The notes beneath the pieces were generated by a model. It was not told the origin of the DNA and searched no databases. It was given only the letters and a program-made list of their open reading frames with translations. DNA of 53,875 nucleotides, taken from positions 3,609,386 through 3,663,260 of the forward strand of contig NZ_KB235948.1 of NCBI RefSeq assembly GCF_000332335.1, read 5' to 3'. Both the position numbers and the translations under genes were made by a program. The DNA comes from Kamptonema formosum PCC 10802. GTDB taxonomy: Bacteria; Cyanobacteriota; Cyanobacteriia; Cyanobacteriales; Oscillatoriaceae. Positions 26,386 through 35,432 of this stretch are shown here, in pieces (the first letter of the stretch is position 1; each line of letters starts with the position of its first letter).

Positions 26386-26415
26386 ACCAGGTTTGTTTAA
26401 GAAACCTGGTTTCTG
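26386..26415. repeat. Variant family-B hairpin with paired changes
   Basis: AGAAACCAGGTTTGTTT then AAGAAACCTGGTTTCT. The usual C-G pair in the stem (CCCGG/CCGGG) is A-T here on both arms, so pairing is preserved. Confidence 0.7.
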
Positions 26416-26624
26416 GTCAGGGCGGTGTTAGGATGAATTATACCGGCCTGCTGAGAAGCTCTGCCACCCCCGTGCCGGCGCGAAAAGGTCGCGAAAAGGG
26501 TGCACTGTCCCACCTCTTCCTTTGACTGAATCACTGAGCAATTAGCCGGCAAAAAAAGCCGCTTTTCAAGTTGCCACCAACGAAACCGATCTATGCATGC
26601 AGATTCAAGGGAGAAACTCAAAAA

Positions 26625-27074
26625 ATGAAAAAGTTCATTCCATTGCTGCTCAGCAGTCTCCTGGTTGTTGGCGCTGCAGCTTGCAACCAGGCTAAGACGA
26701 GTTCAGAGGCTCCCAATTCTCCAAGCGACACCGGCGGACAGATGTCGGCTGGGAGCAACCAAAACGATGCCAGCAGCCAGGTTCGCGAAGCGCAACGGGA
26801 GTCCGATCAGCGGGCTATCCAAGAGCGCAACGAGGCGACCGGCGGCAACACTAACCAACTGCCTGATAACGACATTAAGAGTCTAGTGCGCAATCAGCTG
26901 GAGAAAAACTTGCCCTCCAGCCAGCTAACCGTGGAGTCAAAAGATGGGGTGGTGACGGTAACAGGGCAAGTCGCCTCTGCCGACCAGCTGAAACAGATTG
27001 AACCTTTGGCCAGGAAGATTCCGGGTGTCAAGAGTGTGAATGTTCAGGCAAAAGTTGCGTCCCAAACTAAATAA
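26625..27074 (+). CDS. BON-domain lipoprotein, second copy
   Basis: 149 aa from ATG 26625 (MKKFIPLLLSSLLVVGAAAC). The upstream in-frame ATG at 26571 would place 18 residues before the signal peptide and is rejected. The lipobox Cys is at 20. A Ser/Asn/Gln-rich spacer follows, then a BON domain (~82-145: DIKSLVRNQLEKNLPSSQL...VTVTGQVASADQLKQIEPLA). It is clearly paralogous to the lipoprotein at 24534: same length class, same signal and same GVKxVxVQA end. GGGAG lies 9-13 bp upstream. It closes the duplicated 17M-BON cassette. Confidence 0.9.
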   Translation: MKKFIPLLLSSLLVVGAAACNQAKTSSEAPNSPSDTGGQMSAGSNQNDASSQVREAQRESDQRAIQERNEATGGNTNQLPDNDIKSLVRNQLEKNLPSSQLTVESKDGVVTVTGQVASADQLKQIEPLARKIPGVKSVNVQAKVASQTK

Positions 27075-27178
27075 TCTCACAGCTCAAACTTCAATAGGGA
27101 TGCCTGCTCAGTGAAGAGTGAGGAGAGGTTTTCTCTCTTCACTTTTCATTTTTATCGTTTCATCTCATGGCCGGTATT

Positions 27179-27290
27179 TATAGCAGTATGCACTTAGGTT
27201 AGAACATTAGACCTTCAGGGCAGGCGTCTCGCCTGCCTTACGCCTATACTTCGTATCCCAGTATCGATCAACTGACTGTCTATTGCTATA
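27179..27290. mobile_element. MITE family A, copy 1
   Basis: Begins TATAGCAGTATGCACTTAGG and ends TCTATTGCTATA. Inside is the GGCAGGCGTCTCGCCTGCC palindrome. It is about 112 bp with no coding capacity. The same element lies at 37866-37978, 38566-38729 and 53067-53179. Confidence 0.75.
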
Positions 27291-27354
27291 ACATCCCCCT
27301 TTTGTAAATAGAATCTTCTGGTGCGTTTTGCTGGCGCAGAACGCACCCTACTGC

Positions 27355-28587
27355 TTAATGTGGTGTGTGGTGGGTTACGCTAGCGCTAACCCACCCTACA
27401 GATAGAGGCTTTGCGCAAGTCCTGACCCAGTTGAGGTGGCGCAGCGCTCCCACTAATTGCTGAATGTGCGCCGGCTCGTGGGTGGCCATGACTGTGATGC
27501 GAATCCGGCTCACCGGCACGGTGGGGGGGCGAACCGCTGCAGCAAAGATGCCAGAAGCTTTCAGCTGCTGCGCAACAGCGAGCACCGCACCGGCATCGGG
27601 CACCGGCAAACACACAATCGGGGACTCCTGGGAAATAGGAATAATTCCGCTGTCGAGCAGCTGCTGTTTCAAGTCAGCCACATTTTGCCAAAGCTTTGCC
27701 CGCCGCTGGGGTTCGATTTTCACAATTCCCACCGCCGCCAGCGCTGCGGCTGTGTCCGCCGGCGACAGGCCGGTGGTGTACACCCAACTGGGGGCGCGAT
27801 TCCGCAGGAAGTCTATCACAGGGGCTTTCCCGGCGACGTACCCGCCCAAACTGCCCAGGGCTTTACTGAGGGTGCCCATTTGAATCAGCGATCGCCCCGT
27901 GCAGCCGAAATGCTCCACACACCCCGCGCCGGTTGCGCCAAACACGCCGGTGGCGTGCGCTTCATCCACCAGCAGCATGCAGCTGAACTCTTCTGCTAAA
28001 TCTAGCAGCGCGGGGAGTTGACAGATATCGCCATCCATGCTAAAGACGGTATCGGTGAGGATCAGGCAGCGGCGGTGGTGCTGCCGGTGCTGCTGGAGCT
28101 GGGTTTTTAAATCGAGGATGTCACAGTGGCGGTACTCCACAATGGCCGCGCCACTGAGCTGGGCTCCATTTTTGAGGCTGGAGTGATTGTACTGGTCAGA
28201 AAGAATTAAATCGCGTTTGCCGGCTAAGGCGGCGATAGCGCCCAAATTGGCCAGATAGCCGGAACTGAATACGAGGGCGTCTTCGGTTTGTTTGAGTGCG
28301 GAGATCGCCAGTTCGAGCTGCCGGTGGGGGGGCCGGTGGCCGCTGAGCAATCGCGCGCCGGTGCTGCCGGTGCCGAATTCCTGGGTGGCGTCAACGGCGG
28401 CTTGAATCAAGCGATCGTCGCCGGCAAGTCCGAGATAGTCATTGCTGGCAAAGTTGATCAGCTCGCGCCGGTCGATCCGCACCACCGGCCCGGGACGTCC
28501 CTCGAGCGTTTGCGGCGAGCGATACCAGTTGGCGCGCTGAATTGTCGCCAGAGATTGTTCTATCCAAGTGTAAGGATCTGTCGGCAT
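27355..28587 (-). CDS. bioF: 8-amino-7-oxononanoate synthase (biotin synthesis)
   Basis: A 410-aa PLP enzyme of the alpha-oxoamine synthase family that condenses pimeloyl-ACP/CoA with alanine, the first committed step of biotin ring assembly. Landmarks are [57 protein letters not shown] and the PLP Lys in [14 protein letters not shown]. The core should end at about residue 390 ([15 protein letters not shown]). The last ~15 residues ([14 protein letters not shown]) are encoded by a palindromic repeat at 27369-27395 that has overrun the 3' end. 2-amino-3-ketobutyrate CoA ligase is a relative, but the context gives no support for it. No other bio genes are adjacent. Confidence 0.92.
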   Translation of the reverse strand: MPTDPYTWIEQSLATIQRANWYRSPQTLEGRPGPVVRIDRRELINFASNDYLGLAGDDRLIQAAVDATQEFGTGSTGARLLSGHRPPHRQLELAISALKQTEDALVFSSGYLANLGAIAALAGKRDLILSDQYNHSSLKNGAQLSGAAIVEYRHCDILDLKTQLQQHRQHHRRCLILTDTVFSMDGDICQLPALLDLAEEFSCMLLVDEAHATGVFGATGAGCVEHFGCTGRSLIQMGTLSKALGSLGGYVAGKAPVIDFLRNRAPSWVYTTGLSPADTAAALAAVGIVKIEPQRRAKLWQNVADLKQQLLDSGIIPISQESPIVCLPVPDAGAVLAVAQQLKASGIFAAAVRPPTVPVSRIRITVMATHEPAHIQQLVGALRHLNWVRTCAKPLSVGWVSASVTHHTPH

Positions 28588-28776
28588 GGCTATCTAGCAT
28601 TTTGTGCTTGATTTTCCCATAATTTGGGTGAGAGTGGTAAATAGCCGGTGGCAATTTGCAGCCGCCTTGCGCAGCGGTTTCTTCGCTTGCTATTTCTTCC
28701 TGACTGCTATAAATGGTGTGCCTTCTACGCTGTTGTTCTGCACCAACTCCCGCTCTTATACTGTATTAAAGGATAT

Positions 28777-28872
28777 TATAGCCTTTCTCATATTAGTGAG
28801 GTACTGAGAAACCCGGTTTCTTAAAGAAACCGGGTTTCTAGGCCATAGTTCATTTAACTGAGAAGCGCTATA
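28777..28872. mobile_element. MITE family B, complete copy
   Basis: 96 bp from TATAGCCTTTCTCATATTAG to ACTGAGAAGCGCTATA, with the AGAAACCCGGTTTCTTAAAG palindrome centrally. Its orientation is inverted relative to 9935-10030. Confidence 0.8.
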
Positions 28873-28971
28873 GCTTTCTTTTCAGTCAGGACTCGCACTC
28901 TCGCTCAGCTGCCGGCAGCCGGTGAGCGCGGCAATGCCGCGCCCCTGCGGGTGCCGGCAAGCCTCAGGCGC

Positions 28972-30858
28972 TCACACCGCCCAAGTGTCCCGCCACTTCA
29001 CAGTGCCTTCTTTTGCCAAAATCCAGCGCCGGCAGACCAGATTTTCCCGCAGCGGTTCTTGGTTTTCCCGCCACATGGCATACTTAAAGGCGATTGCCTT
29101 ACCCGCACTTTCAGTAAAGGGAATCTCCCCAAACCAAGTGTTAGCATTGATATATTCTAGCGCGTAAGCTTTGCTAAGATCCCAATTTCCCAGTTCCGGA
29201 CAGTCTCCAGTCACCACAATGGTTTCACCTGGCTTGGTGACCGCCCCATTCACCTGAACTCGCGCGATGGTTTTTCCCTTGACCCGCTCTCCAATGTAAC
29301 TGAGGACTACCATTTCCTTGGCCCCCAGGTGCAGCCCAAGTAACTTGCCATCTTTTACTTCAAACCGGCGCTTTGTCAGCAGGCAGCTATACTCGCCATC
29401 CTCCAAATCGGTGGACTCCACATCAATCGTCACCGGCTCGCCTTTATTCACCGCCACAAAACAGCGGGAGTCCCGGTAGCGCCGCAGGTAGCAGTAGACA
29501 TCGGAGGTGATATATTTTTGCACCTGGCTCCCCAGAGACACCGCTGGGTTGAGCCGGCGCAACTTGGAGAACAGCTGCAAATCCTTATAAATCTGCGTGT
29601 CCGTGTCCCACTTCTGCATCATCGGGCGGTTGTGAGGGTCATTCCCGCCATTCGTGTCGTTGTGGAGATACTGTTCTGTTCCGTAATAAAGGCAGGGAAT
29701 ACCGCGACACGTCGCCATTAGGTTAACAGCCAGCCGCAACATTTTTGGGTCAGTATTTAAGCTCTGAAATCGCGGCATGTCGTGATTGTCAATAAAGGTA
29801 ATCAGTTCTGTCGCCGTGTCGTACAGATAATCCAGAGCCAAAATTTCCTCGATAGCGTGAAATCCCCCCCCTTTACAGAACACCGCCCGGATCGCATCGC
29901 ACAAGCCGAAATCCAGAATCGACATGCCTGATTGATTGGCAAAATGAACCGACCGGCGATCCTGAGGCTTGCTGAACCCCCACTCGCCAAACATAAACAC
30001 AGAAGGTTTGTGGGTGCGCATGTCGGCAGTAAATTCTTGCCAAAACCACAGGGGCATGTGCTTGACTGTATCGACTCGCAAAGCATCGACTCCCCGGTCT
30101 AGCCATAGCTTGATTGCGGTTTTGATGTATTGGCGAAATTCATGATTGTTTTCATTGAAATCTGCCAAGCCTGACATTTCTCGGTTTTCCAGCTGCCACT
30201 GATCTTCCCAGTCTGTCACTTCGCCGTAGTGGTGATACCAGTTGTTGGTATCGTTATAGAAGTCAGCGATTAAAACTCCATCATCGTAGAGTTCTCCTTT
30301 ATGCCCGTTTACATCGGGGCTGCTGTGATTGCAGACAATATCTAGAATCAGCTTCATGCCCCGGGCGTGCATCTCAGCAATCAATTGGTCGAAAACGGCA
30401 CAGGTGAACAGGGAGGTTTTCTCATCCTTGCCCACAAAGCGAGGGTTAATTCGCTTAAAATCTTTTGTCCAGTAGCCGTGCATGGCGGCACTTTCAAACT
30501 GTAGATCTTCCACCTGCTCAAAGATGGGGGAGATCCAGATAGCTGTGACTCCCATCCCTTTTAGGTAGTCGAGTTTGTCAATAATCCCTTGCAAGTCACC
30601 GCCCCAGTATTTGCCCCACTTTGTCCGAGTTGCATCGTAAAGTTCTGGGTTGGGACCTTCATTGTTGCTGGAGTCGCCATCGTTAAAGCGATCTATAATG
30701 ATGAAATAAATTGTTTCTTGGCGAAACTCAATCGCTCTGGTGAACAGAAACTCAAACTCCGCTTCCTGAACGGGTTTGACCTCTGCGGTGTGAAACCCAG
30801 CAGCAGCAGAAGCAGCTTTGGCCTCAATTTCAGCACGAGATGGAGGAGTTTCTACCAT
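28972..30858 (-). CDS. Alpha-amylase (GH13) with C-terminal starch-binding CBM20
   Basis: 628 aa from Met 30858 (MVETPPSRAE, AAGGAAA upstream); the upstream extension to 30942 is not needed. All four GH13 regions are present: DIVCNH (region I), GVDALRVDTVKH with the nucleophile Asp, FMFGEW with the acid/base Glu, and FIDNHD. An all-beta domain C follows. Residues ~530-628 are a CBM20 (KTIARVQVNG...VVTGDCPELGNWD...NTWFGEIPF). No signal peptide is seen, so a cytosolic role in glycogen or maltodextrin turnover is more likely than secretion. Product specificity (amylase versus cyclodextrin-forming or branching variants) cannot be read from sequence. It is convergent with nothing and next to the NusA-like gene. 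Confidence 0.93.
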   Translation of the reverse strand: MVETPPSRAEIEAKAASAAAGFHTAEVKPVQEAEFEFLFTRAIEFRQETIYFIIIDRFNDGDSSNNEGPNPELYDATRTKWGKYWGGDLQGIIDKLDYLKGMGVTAIWISPIFEQVEDLQFESAAMHGYWTKDFKRINPRFVGKDEKTSLFTCAVFDQLIAEMHARGMKLILDIVCNHSSPDVNGHKGELYDDGVLIADFYNDTNNWYHHYGEVTDWEDQWQLENREMSGLADFNENNHEFRQYIKTAIKLWLDRGVDALRVDTVKHMPLWFWQEFTADMRTHKPSVFMFGEWGFSKPQDRRSVHFANQSGMSILDFGLCDAIRAVFCKGGGFHAIEEILALDYLYDTATELITFIDNHDMPRFQSLNTDPKMLRLAVNLMATCRGIPCLYYGTEQYLHNDTNGGNDPHNRPMMQKWDTDTQIYKDLQLFSKLRRLNPAVSLGSQVQKYITSDVYCYLRRYRDSRCFVAVNKGEPVTIDVESTDLEDGEYSCLLTKRRFEVKDGKLLGLHLGAKEMVVLSYIGERVKGKTIARVQVNGAVTKPGETIVVTGDCPELGNWDLSKAYALEYINANTWFGEIPFTESAGKAIAFKYAMWRENQEPLRENLVCRRWILAKEGTVKWRDTWAV

Positions 30859-31008
30859 AAAATAAATTTCCTTGTGGAGAGAGATTGACAAGTGTCTCAG
30901 TGCTGGCACTGAATATCCTTCCATTATCCACAATGCGGGCACATTTTTTCGCAGTAGGGCGCGGGGAGAGGCACCCTACTCGCAAGGGCGGTGACACCTG
31001 ACCTGCTC

Positions 31009-32139
31009 CTAGCTGTCAGCAGCTGCTGTGACTTCAATTGTCCAGCCGGTCAAACGGGCGGCAAGTTTGAGGTTTTGCTTCTCTTGGCCAAGAGCTAAGG
31101 GCAGTTGGCCGGCGGGGACGATCGCCTCGGCGAGACACTCCTGTGGGTCGAGGACTCTCACTTCTTTCACCTGGGCTGGGGCGAGGGCGCGGGCAATGAA
31201 GGTGGCTGGATCAGCAGACCAGCGGACGAGTTCAATCTTTTCTCCCCGCAATTCGCTGACTGCGGTTTGCAGTCGCTCCCCTCCCTCTCCCATACAGGTG
31301 GCGATCGGGTCTAGATCGGGCTGTTGGGTGTCCACTGCAATTTTGGATAGGGGGGCGACTGTGGGGGAGGAGGGGATTGAGTCCCGCGCCACGCTGACGA
31401 TCTGGACAATCTCCTGCTGAATTTCGGGGACAGCCTCCGTCAGGATGCCGGCGACTAGGCCGGTGGTGGCTCTGGAAACTCGCAGCTGTGGCCCAGAGCG
31501 CGGGGTTTCATACACTTTTTTGAGGTACACTTTAAATACACCATCAACTTGATAGTTGTCTTGGTGCAACTTTTCGTAGTTGGGCAGTTCGGCTTCTACC
31601 TCGGGTTTGCCCAAACCGCTGCTGATTCCCATGACGATCCCTTTGCGATCGAGGCGAACCACCCGCGCTGGCAGCACTGTCCCTCTGAGTTCTTGGAACT
31701 GCTCCCTGATCAGCCGGCACTGCTCCTCTTGCAGTTTTTGGGTCAGCACCTGTTTGGTTTGCAAGGCGGCTAGGCGACCGAATTCCCCTTGCTCCGGCGT
31801 AACGTCCACCACAATGCTGTCACCAAGCTCAGCTGGGGCTAGGTGCACCGGCACCCCGTCGATCGCGACCTCACTGTCCGGGTTGGCGACTTTTTCCACG
31901 ACCGTCCTGATGGCCAGAACGCGAAACCCTTCTGCCTCCAGGTTGAGCTCGACTTGAAAATTGCGGAACTCGTCTTCCTTATACTGGGGCTGGCTCACGC
32001 TTTGCAAGCGCCGGTAGCGCTCGTATCCTTTGAGGAGCGCTTCTCGCAGGGCGTCTTGGACGACCGACTGGGGCAAGTTGCGCTCGCGACTCATGCTGTC
32101 GATTATGGCTCGGAGTCCAGGCAGACTGACCATTGACAT
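31009..32139 (-). CDS. nusA: NusA-like transcription factor, probable divergent paralogue
   Basis: 376 aa with full NusA architecture: N-terminal RNA-polymerase-binding domain (1-~130, MSMVSLPGLRAIIDSMSRE), S1 domain (~135-205), KH1 (~215-290) and KH2 (~290-370). NusA binds RNAP and nascent RNA and modulates pausing, termination and antitermination. KH1 keeps a GxxG-like loop (CMGEGGERL). KH2 reads LGQEKQN where cyanobacterial NusA has IGKEGQN, so the last Gly of GxxG is lost. The gene is not in the rimP-nusA-ylxR-infB operon; its neighbours are an amylase and an IS630-type fragment. This suggests a second, specialised copy, although I cannot see whether the genome has another. The start is the family-typical MSMVSL. 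Confidence 0.88.
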   Translation of the reverse strand: MSMVSLPGLRAIIDSMSRERNLPQSVVQDALREALLKGYERYRRLQSVSQPQYKEDEFRNFQVELNLEAEGFRVLAIRTVVEKVANPDSEVAIDGVPVHLAPAELGDSIVVDVTPEQGEFGRLAALQTKQVLTQKLQEEQCRLIREQFQELRGTVLPARVVRLDRKGIVMGISSGLGKPEVEAELPNYEKLHQDNYQVDGVFKVYLKKVYETPRSGPQLRVSRATTGLVAGILTEAVPEIQQEIVQIVSVARDSIPSSPTVAPLSKIAVDTQQPDLDPIATCMGEGGERLQTAVSELRGEKIELVRWSADPATFIARALAPAQVKEVRVLDPQECLAEAIVPAGQLPLALGQEKQNLKLAARLTGWTIEVTAAADS

Positions 32140-32435
32140 GACAATTTTCGATTTTAGATTGTGGATGAGCCATCCCCAACTGGGCGGCTGGCCGTTTTTA
32201 TATTGTTGACCTTAAGGTGCGATTGCGGAATAAGGCAAAGGCAAAAGCCGCCCGGGCGGCGAATTTCGGGAGCTTTGGGCGTTTCCCGAGCGTCACGATC
32301 AAAGCAGAGAGAGGTTTTTGGGGATTCATGCGAGCGGTGAGGAGATGCGGCTGGGTTTAGTCGCTTGGCGCGACTGCAGTCAAATTCCACCTAAATAACA
32401 TAAAATAAAAACAGAGAATTCCGCAGAAGAACCTT

Positions 32436-32882
32436 ATGCCGGTTAAAAATTTTCTGAACGTGATGCAGGTGAAGCGACTGCAAAAAGCGCTGCGACAGAG
32501 CGACTGCCCCCGTTTGAGGGAGCACGCTCTGATTCTGCTCTTGCAGAATGACGGCAAGACCTACGAAGAGATTGCCGAATTTATTGGGTGTTCTTACCGA
32601 ACCGTTGCCTACTGGTGCGTGCACGGAGATCCAGACAACCTGGACAGCCTGCGAGACAAGCGGGAGCAGGGGAACTATCGGAAGGCGAACGATGAGTACA
32701 TCAAAATATTGCTGGAAACCGTTAGAAAAGACCCCCGAAAAATGGGCTATGACTTTGAACCGTGGACGAGTCAGCGCTTAGCGGCTCACATGGCAAAAGA
32801 AACCGGCATTGAACTCAGCGCCACCCAAATCACCCGGATTTTGCGAAAAAACCGCGTGCGTTTGCCCCTGAGCCGGGTTTAA
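32436..32882 (+). CDS. Stand-alone IS630-type helix-turn-helix protein
   Basis: A 148-aa protein matching the N-terminal DNA-binding half of IS630/Tc1-mariner transposases. Helix-turn-helix 1 is at ~35-60 (GKTYEEIAEFIGCSYRTVAYW); a second winged-helix segment has WTSQRLAAHMAKETGIELSA and ITRILRKNRVRLP. The DDE catalytic domain that should follow is absent, and the frame ends cleanly at 32882 with no remnant downstream. It could be a truncated element or a retained DNA-binding protein; an intact frame of this size favours retention. The start ATG 32436 has a modest AGAAG upstream. Because Tc1/IS630 transposases duplicate TA, a relation to the TATA-ended MITEs here is possible. Confidence 0.8.
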   Translation: MPVKNFLNVMQVKRLQKALRQSDCPRLREHALILLLQNDGKTYEEIAEFIGCSYRTVAYWCVHGDPDNLDSLRDKREQGNYRKANDEYIKILLETVRKDPRKMGYDFEPWTSQRLAAHMAKETGIELSATQITRILRKNRVRLPLSRV

Positions 32883-33116
32883 ACGCCGGCTGAGAGCGTT
32901 TGAGTGCAAGTTAGATGTATCTAAGGGGAGGGCGATCGCACTCCCCTCAAGAGGAAGGCGACGGCGCTGGTGGGGGAGATGAGGCGATCGCCCGTCGGAG
33001 GAAGGAGTCTCGACCAATAGAGAAACTCTGCTTCCCTCTCCCGCCTTCCTTGCAAAGCGCTTCTGGTTGGGAATTGGGCTCTGGCCTTGTGGGGGCGCGA
33101 CATGTCGCGTCCCTAC

Positions 33117-33410
33117 ATGCTTGAGCGCTTGGGCTCGCAGCTCCAACGATGGACCTCAGAGCTCGAACGATCGACCTCTGAACTCGAACGATGGAGTTCC
33201 GAGCTCGAACGGTGAACCTCCGAGCTCGAACGGTGGACCTCCGAACTCGAACGATCGACCTCAGAGCTCGAACGGTGGACCTCAGAGCTCGAAAGATGCC
33301 GTTCCGAGCTTGACTTGTACAGACGCGACAGGTCCCGTCTGCACTCGAACGGTGGATCTCGGAACTTGAATGCCCTTGGGGCGCTCGCTCTGTTTTTTCT
33401 CCGACGGTAG
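33117..33410 (+). pseudogene. Heptad-repeat coiled-coil reading frame with one TGA
   Basis: From ATG 33117 one frame reads MLERLGSQLQRWTS and then successive heptads ELERSTS, ELERWSS, ELER, stop, TS, ELERWTS, ELERSTS, ELERWTS, ELERCRS, ELDL. It closes at TAG 33408 (97 codons). The only interruption, TGA at 33213-33215, occupies a position that is TGG (Trp) in the matching repeats, so a single G-to-A change split it. The Leu at a fixed position and the Glu/Arg pairs would make a two-stranded coiled coil. There is no ribosome binding site and the upstream DNA is repeat-like, so translation is doubtful. Alternatively it is a mere 21-bp minisatellite that happens to be open. Confidence 0.4.
33127..33310. 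repeat. 21-bp minisatellite
   Basis: About nine copies of a GAGCTCGAACGATGGACCTC-type unit, period 21 (a multiple of three), with point variation. It underlies the heptad frame described above. Confidence 0.9.
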
Positions 33411-34345
33411 GTTGTACATTACCATATTCTCCAGGTGCTGTCAAGAGGTTTGCCACCAGACGAGCGCCTTTTTTTTGTGGCTCTGAGGTGGAGGTTTCGA
33501 GCGAGTGCCGGGCGGGTTTATCGATCGCCGGCATTTTGGCCCACATATTTGGGCGTAGCAGATTTCACGGATGAACCCCACCCCCCAACCCCCTCCTCGC
33601 GTGCGGGGAGGGGGAGAAAGAGATGGCTCTGGTGGGGGCGGGTTGATTGATGTCCAGCGTTGGGGGCCAAAGATGGCCGGTGCCCCAGTCCCAACAGCCA
33701 CCCGCATTTCGGGGTTTCTGGCTTTTCTGGGGCGGGTTGATTGATGTCCAGCGTTGGGGGCCAAAGATTTTGGGCGAACCCGCCCCTACAGTCACCGGCA
33801 TTGTCTCTCGGGTGAATCCGCCGGCGCAACACCTTATATATATAGAAGACTTTCCGCGTTTAAGCCGGCGCAGGCGGGCGAAAGTCTGTCGCAGTATCTC
33901 GATCCTGGGACTAAGCGCTTTCACCCTGGGCAAAACAGAAGAGGGATAAATTGCACGAGACGGAGAAAATGCCGGTGCCACAGCATCTTACCGCACGCAA
34001 TTCCTTCTTGGCATCCCCTCACGGCAGCGGTTCATTCCTAAATCAAATCCTCCCAGAGAGAGCGCCCCCACATTCTTGGCAGTCCTTCACTGCGGAGGTT
34101 CATTCATACCCCCTCACTCAACCAGACGCCCTCCCCGCGAGCGGAGAGGGAGTTAGGCGCTGTGTTTTTGCCTCCAAGCGCAGGCGGCGTCTCGCCGGCG
34201 AACACCAAGAGCCGGTGAAGTGCGAGCTTTTCGCAGCGACAGCTCATACCCAATTGAGATAGACAGTATTTTTGACTCTGGCTGAAAAAGCTTGCTAGAC
34301 TTTTTTTCAATCCAAAATTCAAAATACTTGCCTCCGAAATGGGTA
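33411..34345. other. Repeat-bearing intergenic region
   Basis: No supported gene in 930 bp. GGGCGGGTTGATTGATGTCC with its following GTTGGGGGCCAAAGAT occurs at 33639 and again at 33732, 93 bp apart. GC-rich blocks CCCCACCCCCCAACCCCCTC lie at 33577 and similar at 34110. Short open frames here are products of these repeats. Confidence 0.6.
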
Positions 34346-34714
34346 TCACACCCTGTAGGGAATCATCACGAAATCATAGCGATCTGGCGGGAAATCCCGA
34401 CTGTTGCGCGTCACAAAAATCAGCCCGTGAATCTGAGCGAGAGCGGCTTGAATCGCATCAGAAAGCCTCCATCCGTTCTCTCGGCGCAAAGCCGCAGCCA
34501 AATCAGCCACTTGCGCATCAACCGGCAGCGTGTAAAAGCGATCCAAAAGTTTCTCCGCCAGCAGCGCTTCTGGCGGAGAGAAGCCGGCAAGAACCTCAGC
34601 CCTAGCAATCGCCGAAATAGCAATTTCTCCCTGGTTGTCCCTGAGATAGGAAGTAGCCGCAGGGATATTCTTGAAATGGTCAATCAGGATAACCGAATCT
34701 AGCAACAGTCTCAT
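34346..34714 (-). CDS. vapC: PIN-domain toxin (VapC type)
   Basis: A 122-aa PIN nuclease starting MRLLLDSVILIDHF at 34714. Acidic positions are Asp6, Asp12, Glu in ARAEVLAGF, Asp in RLSDAIQAALA and the TRNSRDF end motif. It is intact, unlike the vapC at 22367. It overlaps the upstream antitoxin by 4 bp (ATGA), so the two are translationally coupled. Upstream in-frame extension to 34768 would run into the antitoxin gene and is rejected. The likely activity is site-specific cleavage of tRNA or rRNA when the antitoxin is degraded. Confidence 0.9.
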   Translation of the reverse strand: MRLLLDSVILIDHFKNIPAATSYLRDNQGEIAISAIARAEVLAGFSPPEALLAEKLLDRFYTLPVDAQVADLAAALRRENGWRLSDAIQAALAQIHGLIFVTRNSRDFPPDRYDFVMIPYRV

Positions 34715-34944
34715 TCGCACTCCGAACGCACAGCCTGCTGGTAAGCCAAACCATCCCCCTTTTTCCAAATTCCCTTAGTACGATCCAGGAGCGTATCAAG
34801 AGACGGCGAGTTCGCCTCATCTTCCTGGCGCATGCGCCGAATCGCTTGGCGGATCAGAGACGTCATCGGCGTCTTAGTTTCTCTCGCCTTATGCTCCAGC
34901 CAGCGTTTATCTTCCGGGTCTAGGCTAATTACAGTGCGGATCAT
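34711..34944 (-). CDS. vapB: Ribbon-helix-helix antitoxin
   Basis: A 77-aa CopG/Arc-type protein: the beta strand RTVISLD is followed by two helices (DKRWLEHKARETKTPMTSLIRQAIRRMRQ). The C-terminal toxin-binding tail is polar (SLDTLLDRTKGIWKKGDG). It is the upstream partner of the PIN toxin. Palindromic ATGATATCA-like sequence around its start (TGATATCATT near 34955-34979) could be the operator. This antitoxin is unrelated in fold to the AbrB-type one at 22137, so the window carries two independent vapBC-like systems. Confidence 0.88.
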   Translation of the reverse strand: MIRTVISLDPEDKRWLEHKARETKTPMTSLIRQAIRRMRQEDEANSPSLDTLLDRTKGIWKKGDGLAYQQAVRSECE

Positions 34945-35432
34945 TGGCTAACATTGATATCATTCCAGTAAAATGATATCACAGGCAGCAATCGTCGGAT
35001 CTCCCCACCGCCTTTTTTTTCGCGCCCTCCACCCGTCTCCCTTAACGGGTAGGACATCGGGTGGTAAGGGGTGTGGGATTTTCCCCCTGAGGGGGTTGGG
35101 CTTGCCGCTATCCAGCAACTTGGCAACCCCCGCTCATATCGTGCCGGTGGTTGGGTGCGTGTCACTTTTGAATCCGGGATCTGGTAAAGCGCTGTGCCAC
35201 ACAGCCCGCAAAGCATAAAAACCCGCCCCGGCAGATCCCGAACCCCTGGCGAAAAAGACAAAGGAATGGAAGCATGTAGGGGCGGGTTCACCCACCACCT
35301 GTGCCACACAGCCCGCAAAGCATAAAAACCCGCCCCGGCAGATCCCGAACCTCTGGCGAAAAAGACAACAGTCTCTTTCTAATCGTCAGGAAACTAGCAA
35401 AAGTTCACCGGCATCTCAACAGCCCCATCTCC
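34945..35432. other. Intergenic region with a ~75-bp direct duplication
   Basis: GTGCCACACAGCCCGCAAAG and the ~50 bp after it occur at 35194-35271 and again at 35300-35368. The spacer contains GTAGGGGCGGGTTCACCC. The promoter of the RHH antitoxin should lie at the left edge. No gene is supported. Confidence 0.65.

Noticed and set aside
33754-34262. Open frames around the GGGCGGGTTGATTGATGTCC duplication
   Set aside because: Composition and overlap point to repeat-derived frames; no start signal or family.
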